Source of the DNA: Pseudomonas fluorescens
Lineage (GTDB): Bacteria > Pseudomonadota > Gammaproteobacteria > Pseudomonadales > Pseudomonadaceae
NCBI RefSeq assembly: GCF_001648775.1
Contig: NZ_LVEJ01000003.1
Coordinates: 1-64,000 of the forward strand
DNA length: 64,000 bases
Direction of reading: 5' to 3'
In this document: one piece after another, positions 1 to 7,250 of the stretch
How positions within the stretch are numbered: position 1 is the stretch's first letter
Layout: each line of letters opens with the position of its first letter
Notes under the pieces: model-generated
What the model was told of the DNA's origin: nothing
Seen by the model: only the letters and a program-made list of their open reading frames with translations
Databases searched by the model: none
Translations under genes and position numbers: made by a program

Positions 1-230
1 TGCCGAATCCATAATCGACTCAGTCTTTCAGGTCGATGTATGACGAAAGACACCTCGGTCGGCCCCTCTCCCAGAGGGAAAGGGGACTGATTGGGGGATG
101 CTGTAGAAGCATGCCGACGTGAAAGATCTCTGCCGAATCCATAATCGACTCAGTCTTTCAGGTCGATGTATGACGAAAGACACCTCGGTCGGCCCCCTCT
201 CCCTCCGGGAGAGGGCTGGGGTGAGGGGCT
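1..230. repeat. MITE-like palindromic element, truncated by window start, with internal 66-bp direct repeat
   Basis: Bases 1-66 are repeated exactly at 131-196 (period 130). The right end is a GGGAGAGGG...GGGTGAGGGG terminal arm shared with elements at 3600, 10304, 34454, 38411 and 45684. The core (ATAATCGACT, AGGTCGATG, CACCTCGGTC) is the same type as the copies at 10304 and 45684, read on the opposite strand. It looks like two partly overlapping copies. Confidence 0.8.
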
Positions 231-243
231 GTTGATTTTGACC

Positions 244-336
244 TCAGGCCACCTGGGCCTTCAACGCCCGCCTTAACGCCACCAACAATTTCACAATCTC
301 CTGCGGATCCAGTCGCTGCGGCACTTTTACGTCCAT
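244..336 (-). CDS. possible 30-aa small protein
   Basis: This is a short leftward reading frame, ATG at 336 to TGA at 244-246. It is preceded by a good ribosome binding site, AAGGAAGAG, three bases before the ATG. The predicted peptide starts MDVKVPQRLDPQEIVKLLVA and continues as a basic amphipathic helix ending in KAQVA. It has no membrane segment and no recognised family. It lies alone between a repeat element and the leader of the divergent ABC importer. It could be a real small protein or the surviving end of a lost gene. The binding site and helix-like composition are the only support. Confidence 0.4.
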   Translation of the reverse strand: MDVKVPQRLDPQEIVKLLVALRRALKAQVA

Positions 337-356
337 GTTCTCTTCCTTGTTATGGG

Positions 357-380
357 TTTGGCCGGGGGAGTCTGGCCAAA
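357..380. other. short hairpin between divergent small ORF and ABC importer leader
   Basis: TTTGGCC (357-363) and GGCCAAA (374-380) form a perfect 7-bp stem with a 10-nt GC-rich loop. There is no T-run, so it is not an intrinsic terminator. It may be a regulatory hairpin or a protein site. Confidence 0.3.
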
Positions 381-490
381 AGCTGTTCATCCTTGGAGGC
401 CTTTCATGAAAAAAAGATCCGTCCTACAGCGCAAAGGAAAATAGCCTTCTTATTCCTTCCCGGCAAACTCGCAAGATAGTTTTTTGGGTG

Positions 491-545
491 ATATCAATAT
501 GCTTTAACGGTATTTAAATTCTTGTTTTTATACCTATAAAGTCAT
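491..545 (+). promoter_or_regulatory. AT-rich promoter region of amino-acid ABC operon, weak sulfur-box resemblance
   Basis: An AT-rich stretch (AATATGCTTTAACGGTATTT, then TTCTTGTTTTTATACC) stands out from the GC-rich surroundings about 80-125 bp before the ABC operon. It loosely resembles the AT-rich boxes upstream of the operons starting at 19418, 23253 and 38245. Its role as promoter or activator site is inferred. Confidence 0.35.
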
Positions 546-618
546 CTCCTGCCGGACAGCCACCCGCTGTCCATGGACTGCACCACCGTCGCTTACCGAG
601 CGGCGTTCAGGACGTTTC

Positions 619-1284
619 ATGACTTTTGATTACGCATTTATCCTCAGCACGCTGCCGGCTTTTCTCAAAGCCGTGGGCGTGACGCTGCAGGTGGGATTTA
701 TCGCCATCGGCACCTCGTTGCTGGTGGCGTTGCTCAACGCGACCATTCTGGTGTTCCGCACGCCTTACCTGCAAAAACTGGTGGGCCTGTATGTTGAGCT
801 GGCGCGTAACACACCGCTGCTGATCCAGTTGTTTTTCGTCTACTTCGCCTTGCCGGCAGTAGGGATTCAGGTGTCCGGTTTCACTGCCGCGATCATTACC
901 ATGACCTTTCTCGGCGGCGCCTACCTCACTGAAGTGCTGCGCGCGGGCGTCGATGCCGTGCCGCAGGCGCAGCTAGAGTCGGGGCGCTCCATCGGCCTCT
1001 CTCACGGCCAACTATTGCGCTACGTGATCCTGCCGCAAGCGGGGATCCTCAGCCTGCCGTCGCTGTTCGCCAATTTCATTTTCCTTCTCAAGGAAACCAC
1101 CGTGGTCTCGGCGGTGGCGGTGCCGGAAATTCTCTACACCACCAAGAGCTACATCGCGCTCTATTACAAAACCTACGAAATGCTCGCCGTGCTGACGCTG
1201 ATCTGCGTGCTGTTGTTCTTGCCGCTGTCGCTGCTGCTCAGCCGTCTGGAAAGGAGGCTCCAGCATGGCCAGTTCGGGTCTTGA
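619..1284 (+). CDS. amino-acid ABC transporter permease (HisM/GlnP family), first subunit
   Basis: Inner-membrane permease of a polar amino-acid importer, 221 aa, the usual family length. About five hydrophobic segments are visible. The conserved EAA loop that contacts the ATPase is at about residues 119-141 (ESGRSIGLSHGQ...ILPQA). The ATG is preceded by AGGA. The gene opens a four-gene rightward operon of permease, permease, ATPase and binding lipoprotein. It overlaps the next gene by 20 bp, so the two permeases are probably translated together and form a heterodimer. The substrate cannot be read from the sequence. The position next to sulfur genes makes cystine or another sulfur amino acid possible, but that is inference. 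Confidence 0.9.
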   Translation: MTFDYAFILSTLPAFLKAVGVTLQVGFIAIGTSLLVALLNATILVFRTPYLQKLVGLYVELARNTPLLIQLFFVYFALPAVGIQVSGFTAAIITMTFLGGAYLTEVLRAGVDAVPQAQLESGRSIGLSHGQLLRYVILPQAGILSLPSLFANFIFLLKETTVVSAVAVPEILYTTKSYIALYYKTYEMLAVLTLICVLLFLPLSLLLSRLERRLQHGQFGS

Positions 1285-1924
1285 GTTGCTCTGGGTGTCG
1301 TTGCCGCAATTGGCCAAGGGCGCCGGGCAAACCCTGTCGATCTCGTTTCTGAGCATCGCCATCAGCACCCTCGGTGGTGTGCTCTACGGCGTGTTGCGCA
1401 CGCTCAACGTGACGTGGTTGAACGCGATTTTGCGGGTGTATCTGGAGCTGTTCCGGGCGATTCCGGTGCTGGTCTGGTTGTATCTGTTGTTTTTCGGCTT
1501 GCCGATTTTCTTTGGTTTGAGCATTCCGAGTTTCTGGTGCGCGGTGCTGGTGCTGTCGTTGTGGGGCGCGAGTGAGGTCGGCGAAGTCGCGCGCGGTGCG
1601 CTGCATTCGTTGCCGCGCGGCCAGCGTGAAGCTGGACTTTCGATTGGCCTGAACGCCGCGCAGCTCTACGGCTACGTGCTTTTGCCGCAAGCGCTGAAAC
1701 GCATGACGCCGCCGACCATCAACGTCTACACGCGGATCATCAAGACCAGTTCGCTGGCGGTGCTGATCGGTGTGGTCGACGTGATCAAGGTCGGCCAGCA
1801 GATCATCGAGCGCACTTACGAATCGGTGTTGATCTACGGCGCGCTGTTTCTGTTTTTCTTTTTCATCTGCTACCCGCTGTCGGCCGCCTCGCGCGTGCTG
1901 GAGCGGCGCTGGACGCAAGCATGA
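1265..1924 (+). CDS. amino-acid ABC transporter permease (HisM/GlnP family), second subunit
   Basis: Second permease of the importer, 219 aa, homologous in layout to the preceding gene. Its EAA loop (REAGLSIGLNAAQ...LLPQA) is at about residues 120-142. The start is set by a strong AAAGGAGG site just before the ATG, inside the end of the upstream gene. The C-terminus overlaps the ATPase start by 4 bp (ATGA). It acts in the inner membrane as partner of the first permease. The family assignment is firm; the transported amino acid is unknown. Confidence 0.9.
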   Translation: MASSGLELLWVSLPQLAKGAGQTLSISFLSIAISTLGGVLYGVLRTLNVTWLNAILRVYLELFRAIPVLVWLYLLFFGLPIFFGLSIPSFWCAVLVLSLWGASEVGEVARGALHSLPRGQREAGLSIGLNAAQLYGYVLLPQALKRMTPPTINVYTRIIKTSSLAVLIGVVDVIKVGQQIIERTYESVLIYGALFLFFFFICYPLSAASRVLERRWTQA

Positions 1925-2703
1925 GCGCATTGATCGAGTTTCACGGTTTCAACAAATTCTATGGCGAACAACAGGTGCTCAACGGCATTGATCTGCAGGT
2001 GCAGAGTGGGGAAGTGATCGTCATCCTCGGCCCCAGCGGTTGCGGCAAAAGCACCTTGCTGCGTTGCCTCAATGGCCTGGAAGAAGCCCACGGCGGCAGT
2101 CTGAAATTTGTCGGCCGCGAGCTGCTCGACAAGTCCACCGACTGGCGCGAGATCCGTCAGCAGATCGGTATGGTCTTCCAGAGTTATCACCTGTTCCCGC
2201 ACATGAGCGTGCTCGATAACTTGCTGCTCGGCCCGCTCAAGGTGCAGAAGCGTCAACGCCGCGAAGCGCAGCAACAAGCCGAAGCCTTGCTCGAACGCGT
2301 GGGCCTGGCGGACAAGCGCGACGCCTTCCCGCGTCAGCTCTCTGGCGGCCAGCAACAACGCATCGCCATCGTCCGTTCGCTGTGCATGAACCCACGCGTG
2401 ATGCTCTTCGATGAAGTCACCGCCGCCCTCGACCCGGAAATGGTCAAGGAAGTGTTGCAGGTCATTCAGGGCCTGGCCCGTGAGGGCATGACCCTGTTGA
2501 TCGTCACCCATGAAATGGCCTTCGCCCGCGCGGTGGCCGATCGCATTGTGTTCATGGATGCCGGGCGCATCCTTGAACAGAACCCGCCCGAGATTTTCTT
2601 TACGAACCCGCAAACCGCACGCGCGCAGCAGTTTCTGGAGAAGTTCTCCTTCGTTGCAACACTGCCAAAAACGAATCCGACAAAGGAACTGGAACTGTTA
2701 TGA
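1921..2703 (+). CDS. amino-acid ABC transporter ATP-binding protein
   Basis: Cytoplasmic ATPase of the importer, 260 aa. Walker A GPSGCGKST is at about 38-46, the Q-loop FQSYHLFPH at about 86-94 and signature LSGGQQQR at 140-147. Walker B is VMLFDE at about 160-165. The D-loop region reads DEVTAALDPE instead of the common DEPTSALDPE, and the following helix VRSLCMNP replaces the usual ARALAMNP. These are conservative variants also seen in some family members. Four-base ATGA overlaps with both neighbours indicate translational coupling. Confidence 0.92.
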   Translation: MSALIEFHGFNKFYGEQQVLNGIDLQVQSGEVIVILGPSGCGKSTLLRCLNGLEEAHGGSLKFVGRELLDKSTDWREIRQQIGMVFQSYHLFPHMSVLDNLLLGPLKVQKRQRREAQQQAEALLERVGLADKRDAFPRQLSGGQQQRIAIVRSLCMNPRVMLFDEVTAALDPEMVKEVLQVIQGLAREGMTLLIVTHEMAFARAVADRIVFMDAGRILEQNPPEIFFTNPQTARAQQFLEKFSFVATLPKTNPTKELELL

Positions 2704-3572
2704 AAACGGCCACTTTTTTATTGCCCTTGCTCAGCCTCGCCTTGCTCGCTGGCTGCAGCAAAACCGAAGAACCGCCAAAGCCGAAAGTCGCCAGCGAAAG
2801 CACCGCGCCAGCCGGTTATCTGGACAAGATCAAGGCTCGCGACAAATTGATCGTCGGTGTCTTCACCGATAAGCCGCCATTCGGCTTTGTCGATGAGGCC
2901 GGGCGTTACGTCGGTTTCGATACCGACATTGGCCGCCGTTTCGCCAAGGATCTGCTTGGCGATGAAAACAAGGTCGAGTTCGTTGCCGTCGAGCCGGCGA
3001 GCCGTATTCCATTCCTGCAAAGCGACAAGGTCGACCTGATCCTCGCCAACATGACCGTGACCCCGGAACGCAAGGAAGCGGTGGAATTCACCAACCCGAA
3101 CCTCAAGGTCGCTGTTCAGGCCTTAGTGCCGCAAAGCAGCTCGGTGAAGAACCTTGATGACCTGGCGACTCGTACGACCATTGTCACCACCGGCACCACC
3201 GCCGATATCTGGCTGACCAAGAATCACCCGGACTGGAAACTGCTGAAGTTCGAGAAAAACTCCGAGTCGCTGCAAGCCCTGGCCAATGGTCGTGGCGACG
3301 CTTATGCACAGGACAATCTGGTGCTGTTCAGTTGGGCCAAGCAGAACCCGGGCTATCGCGTGCTGGATGACAAACTGGGTGCTGAAGCGCCGATTGCGCC
3401 GGCGGTGAAGAAGGGCAATATCGAGTTGCGTGATTGGGTGAATACCGAGCTGACAAAGCTGGGTGAGGAGAAGTATCTGCTCAAGCTGTATGACCAATAT
3501 GTGCGTAAAGAACTAAGCGATGACACCAAGCCTGAGAGCGTGATTGTTGAAGGGGGCAAGTGGCAGGGGTGA
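2700..3572 (+). CDS. amino-acid ABC transporter substrate-binding lipoprotein
   Basis: Periplasmic solute-binding protein of the SBP_bac_3 family, 290 aa. The N-terminus has a lipoprotein signal with lipobox LAGC ending at Cys19, so it is probably membrane-anchored rather than free. The mature part opens with a proline-rich linker, then the fold entry VGVFTDKPPFGFVDEAGRYV and the hinge motif DLILANMTVTPERKE typical of polar amino-acid binders. It is the last gene of the operon, an unusual place for the binding protein, which more often comes first. The substrate is unknown. A palindromic repeat element follows 28 bp downstream and may end transcription. Confidence 0.9.
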   Translation: MKTATFLLPLLSLALLAGCSKTEEPPKPKVASESTAPAGYLDKIKARDKLIVGVFTDKPPFGFVDEAGRYVGFDTDIGRRFAKDLLGDENKVEFVAVEPASRIPFLQSDKVDLILANMTVTPERKEAVEFTNPNLKVAVQALVPQSSSVKNLDDLATRTTIVTTGTTADIWLTKNHPDWKLLKFEKNSESLQALANGRGDAYAQDNLVLFSWAKQNPGYRVLDDKLGAEAPIAPAVKKGNIELRDWVNTELTKLGEEKYLLKLYDQYVRKELSDDTKPESVIVEGGKWQG

Positions 3573-3599
3573 TTGTCTGCTAGGTCGGTGGTGAGGCTT

Positions 3600-3756
3600 G
3601 CCCCTCACCCCAGCCCTCTCCCGGAGGGAGAGGGAGCCGATCTCTGGGCTTTTCAAAACCTGAGTTCAACTCGAGACTTTCATGTCGGCATAGTTCGAAA
3701 GAACAACTCGGTCAGTCCCCTCTCCCTCCGGGAGAGGGTTAGGGTGAGGGGCTTTT
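3600..3756. repeat. MITE-like palindromic element, core type A
   Basis: The left arm CCCTCACCCCAGCCCTCTCC and right arm GGAGAGGGTTAGGGTGAGGG are near-perfect inverted repeats. They enclose an inner core with AGCCGATCTCT and CTGAGTTCAAC, shared with the copies at 34454 and 38411. It lies between two convergent genes. Confidence 0.85.
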
Positions 3757-3767
3757 GCCTGGAACGC

Positions 3768-4928
3768 TCAATCCGGCCAGTTCCACGCCGGCTCATCCAG
3801 CACCCGCTGCCCGACAATCCCGGTCTGCCCCAACGTCTTCTCCAACACGATGCAGTTGCACTCCGGGTCTTCCTGCAACGCCGAAATCAACCGCCGCGCA
3901 TGCGACACCACCCACACCTGACACTGCTCCGAGGCACGGATAATCAACCGCGCCAACGCCGGCAAAAGATCCGGGTGCAAACTGGTTTCCGGCTCGTTCA
4001 GCACCATCAGCGACGGTGGTCTCGGCGTCAGCAGCGCCGCGACCAGCAGCAGATAACGCAACGTCCCGTCCGACAATTCCGCCGCCGACAACGGCCGCAA
4101 CAAGCCTTCTTGAAAAAACTCGATGGCAAAGCGTCCACCCGTCAGCGGCTCGATGCGCAAGCGTGCCCCGGGGAACGCATCGCTGATTGCGGACTGCAAA
4201 GCCTCGGGGTCGCCGATTTCAATGATGGTCTGCAACGCCGCCGCCAGATCCCGCCCATCGTGATGCAGCACCGGCGTACGCGTACCCAATTGCGGTTGGC
4301 GCACCGGCGCGTCGGCATCGCTGCGAAAGTGATCGTAAAAGCGCCAGCGGCGGATGAACTCGCGCATCTGGAACACTTCCGGTGAGCTGCGCAGGCTGCC
4401 GACCTGATCGAACAGGCTGTCGAAGTTCGGCGTGTGCTGCGCCAGCACATCCCAGTTGCGGCCTTCGCGGGCCCGGATCATCGGTCCGTTGCGATCTACC
4501 AGCAGACTGGCAGGGCGATACAGCGGCCCGGCCCAGATGCATTCACGTTTGATCTCCGGGTCGAGGGAAAAAAACGAGCGACTCGGCTCGGGCAACCCCA
4601 AGGCAATCGAATAACTGAAATCTTCGCCGGCAAATCCCAGGCGCAATCGTCTCACGCCTTGGCGTACCGTCGGCTCAATCGCCACTTCGCCGTTACGCAT
4701 GCGCCGGCTGATGGTTTCCGGCCCGGCCCAGAAGGTCGAATCCAGCCCACCCTCACGGGCCAGCGCATTGACCACGCCGCCTTGCGCGGTTTCCGCCAGC
4801 AGGCGCAAGGCCCGGTAAAGATTGGACTTGCCGCTGCCGTTGGGGCCGGTGATCAGGTTCAGGCGGCCGAGCGGGATTACCAATTTGTTGATCGAGCGGT
4901 AATTGGCCACCGCCAAAGTGTTGAGCAT
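3768..4928 (-). CDS. AAA family ATPase, RecF/OLD-like
   Basis: Soluble ATPase of 386 aa of the ABC/SMC-like 'AAA_21' group. The N-terminus has the RecF/SMC pattern with Walker A GPNGSGKSN at about residues 28-36. A signature-like LSDGTLRYL lies in the C-terminal third, followed by Walker B LMVLNEPETSLHP. Note Asn before Glu in Walker B, where SMC proteins often have Asp. No nuclease (TOPRIM) domain is evident at the C-terminus. Such stand-alone ATPases are common in Pseudomonas and their targets are mostly unknown. It is a single gene, convergent with the ABC importer and divergent from triA. The ATG at 4928 starts the canonical beta-strand (LAVANYRSI). Confidence 0.85.
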   Translation of the reverse strand: MLNTLAVANYRSINKLVIPLGRLNLITGPNGSGKSNLYRALRLLAETAQGGVVNALAREGGLDSTFWAGPETISRRMRNGEVAIEPTVRQGVRRLRLGFAGEDFSYSIALGLPEPSRSFFSLDPEIKRECIWAGPLYRPASLLVDRNGPMIRAREGRNWDVLAQHTPNFDSLFDQVGSLRSSPEVFQMREFIRRWRFYDHFRSDADAPVRQPQLGTRTPVLHHDGRDLAAALQTIIEIGDPEALQSAISDAFPGARLRIEPLTGGRFAIEFFQEGLLRPLSAAELSDGTLRYLLLVAALLTPRPPSLMVLNEPETSLHPDLLPALARLIIRASEQCQVWVVSHARRLISALQEDPECNCIVLEKTLGQTGIVGQRVLDEPAWNWPD

Positions 4929-5085
4929 GTCAGGCCTTTTTTCAGGTGCGGCTGATGGATCAGAGGATACCCGTTACCGACACGCCAAGCTTTTCTTCAT
5001 AAGACCAGCGTGCAAGCGGGGAACCCTGTTCTAAGCTCTGAAGTCGTATCGTCCCGATAGTCTCGAAAAATGCCAAGGAGTCTGC

Positions 5086-6189
5086 ATGGCGGGTCCCGGA
5101 TTGAAAGTGGTGGTGGCCCTGAGTGCCATGGCCTTGCTGACCGCTTGCGGCGACAAGAAGCCCGCGCAGGAATACTTGCCGCGGGTCTTCGTACAGGAAG
5201 TGAAACCCACGGACTACGCGGCTTCGGTGACGTTGACCGGCGATGTTCAGGCGCGCGTGCAGACTGAATTGTCGTTTCGCGTTGGCGGCAAGATCATCCA
5301 GCGCATGGTCGACGTTGGCGATCGGGTCACGGCCAAACAGGTACTGGCCAAGCTCGACCCGAAGGATTTGCAGACCAACGTCGACTCCGCTCAAGCCCAA
5401 GTGGTCGCCGAACAGGCGCGGGTGAAACAGAGCGCTGCGGCGTTTGTGCGCCAGCAAAAACTGCTGCCCAAGGACTATACCAGCCAGAGCGAATACGATT
5501 CCGCCCAAGCCGCATTGCGCAGCAGCCAGAGCGCCTTGAGCGCGGCGCAGGCGCAACTGGCCAACGCCAAGGATCAGCTCAGTTACACCTCACTGATCGC
5601 TGACGCGCCGGGCGTCATCACTGAGCGTCAGGCTGAAGTCGGTCAAGTGGTGCAGGCCACCGCGCCGATCTTCAGTCTGGCCCGCGATGGCGACCGCGAT
5701 GCGGTGTTCAACGTTTATGAATCACTGCTCGCCGAACGGCCTACCGATAACAAGATCACCGTCAGTCTGCTCGACAACCCCGAGATCAAAACCACCGGCA
5801 CCGTGCGCGAAGTGACCCCGGCGGTGTCGGCACAGTCCGGCACCGTGCAAGTCAAAGTCACCCTCGACAAACTGCCGCCGGGCATGCAGCTCGGTTCGGT
5901 GGTCAGTGCCACAGCCAAAGGCTCGGGCAAATCGGCGGTTGAGTTGCCGTGGTCGGCGCTGACCAAAAATATCAGCGACCCGGCGGTGTGGATGGTCGAC
6001 GACAACGGCGAAGCGCAACTGCACACGGTCACGGTTGGCCGTTACCTGACTGGCAAAGTGATCATCAGCGAAGGCCTCAAGGGTGGCGAGAAAGTCATCG
6101 TTGCCGGCGGGCAATTGCTGCACCCGGGGATGAAAGTCGAGATCGCTGAAAACACCTACAAAGATCTGCAACCGGGAGCACAGCCATGA
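5086..6189 (+). CDS. triA: TriA-type RND efflux periplasmic adaptor (membrane fusion protein)
   Basis: Periplasmic adaptor of a tripartite RND pump, 367 aa. It has a lipoprotein signal with lipobox LLTAC (Cys21), a lipoyl half-motif (FRVGGKIIQRMVDVGDRV), a long coiled-coil hairpin rich in Ala and Gln (about 105-165), and a second lipoyl half (ADAPGVITERQAEVGQVV). A beta-barrel region follows. AAGGAG precedes the ATG. It is the first of three overlapping genes. Two adjacent adaptors plus one pump is the TriABC architecture known from P. aeruginosa (triclosan efflux, with outer-membrane OpmH encoded elsewhere). The drug range here is not known. Confidence 0.88.
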   Translation: MAGPGLKVVVALSAMALLTACGDKKPAQEYLPRVFVQEVKPTDYAASVTLTGDVQARVQTELSFRVGGKIIQRMVDVGDRVTAKQVLAKLDPKDLQTNVDSAQAQVVAEQARVKQSAAAFVRQQKLLPKDYTSQSEYDSAQAALRSSQSALSAAQAQLANAKDQLSYTSLIADAPGVITERQAEVGQVVQATAPIFSLARDGDRDAVFNVYESLLAERPTDNKITVSLLDNPEIKTTGTVREVTPAVSAQSGTVQVKVTLDKLPPGMQLGSVVSATAKGSGKSAVELPWSALTKNISDPAVWMVDDNGEAQLHTVTVGRYLTGKVIISEGLKGGEKVIVAGGQLLHPGMKVEIAENTYKDLQPGAQP

Positions 6190-7250
6190 AGCGTCTGTGG
6201 CTGTTACCCGTTGTTGTGATGCTGGCCGCGTGCTCGAAGAAAGAGCCGCCGCCGGAGCCGGTACGGCCGGTGCTGTCGGTCAAGGTCGAAGCCTTGAGTG
6301 AAGAAAGTCTCGGGCGCTTTGCCGGGAGCATTCAGGCGCGCTACGAGAGCAACACCGGTTTCCGCGTCGGCGGCCGCATCGCCAGCCGTAACGTCGATGT
6401 CGGTGCCGAAGTGGAGAAGGGCACGCTGCTCGCCACCCTCGACCCATCCGATCAGCAGAACCAGTTGCGCTCGGCCCAGGGCGATCTGGCCAAGGTGCAG
6501 GCGCAACTGATCAACGCGCAAGCCAATGCGCGACGTCAGCAGGCGCTATTCGATCGCGGCGTCGGTGCGCAGGCCCAACTGGACATCGCCACGACCGATC
6601 TGAAAACCACGCAAGCCTCGCTCGATCAGGCGCGCGCGGCGGTCAACCAGAGCAAGGACCAGCTCGGCTACACCGAGCTGCGCTCCGACCACCGCGCCGT
6701 GGTCACCGCATGGAACGCCGAGGCCGGGCAAGTCGTCACCGCCGGCCAGCAAGTGGTGACCCTGGCGCAACCGGACATCAAGGAAGCAGTGATCGATCTG
6801 CCGGACACGCTGGTCGATCAGATCCCCAGCGACGTGGTGTTCTCGGTGGCCGCGCAACTCGACCCGAGCATCAACACCACGGCAGTCATCCGCGAGATTG
6901 AACCTCAGGCGCAAAGCGCCACGCGCACCCGTCGGGCACGCCTGACGCTGGCCGACACGCCGGACGGCTTCCGCCTCGGCACGGCAATCAGCGTGACCTT
7001 GAGTTCGGCGATCAAGCCGCGCATTGAACTGCCCGCCACGGCACTGCAGGAGGTCGACGGCAAATCACGCATCTGGGTCATCGACACACAAAACAAAACC
7101 GTCAGCCCTCGTGACGTCACGGTGATCAGCCGCACCGACAGCAGCGTGGTGCTGGCGGGCGGGGTGAAGAACGGCGAGCGCGTGGTCAGCGCCGGCGTCA
7201 ACAGTCTCAAACCCGGACAATCGGTAAAACTTGACGAGGACAGTCAATGA
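6186..7250 (+). CDS. triB: TriB-type RND efflux periplasmic adaptor (second membrane fusion protein)
   Basis: Second adaptor of the pump, 354 aa. The signal peptide ends in lipobox LAAC (Cys16). The order of parts matches TriA: lipoyl half (FRVGGRIASRNVDVGAEV), coiled-coil hairpin (about 90-150), lipoyl half (RSDHRAVVTAWNAEAGQVV), beta-barrel and a membrane-proximal domain. It is clearly paralogous to TriA but divergent. The two adaptors are not interchangeable in the characterised TriABC system, where both are required. It overlaps triA by 4 bp (ATGA) and triC by 4 bp, so the three proteins are translated as a unit. Confidence 0.88.
   Translation: MKRLWLLPVVVMLAACSKKEPPPEPVRPVLSVKVEALSEESLGRFAGSIQARYESNTGFRVGGRIASRNVDVGAEVEKGTLLATLDPSDQQNQLRSAQGDLAKVQAQLINAQANARRQQALFDRGVGAQAQLDIATTDLKTTQASLDQARAAVNQSKDQLGYTELRSDHRAVVTAWNAEAGQVVTAGQQVVTLAQPDIKEAVIDLPDTLVDQIPSDVVFSVAAQLDPSINTTAVIREIEPQAQSATRTRRARLTLADTPDGFRLGTAISVTLSSAIKPRIELPATALQEVDGKSRIWVIDTQNKTVSPRDVTVISRTDSSVVLAGGVKNGERVVSAGVNSLKPGQSVKLDEDSQ

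Noticed and set aside
3573..4385. Rightward open frame after the ABC operon
   Set aside because: Begins in the palindromic element and continues antisense to the AAA ATPase.
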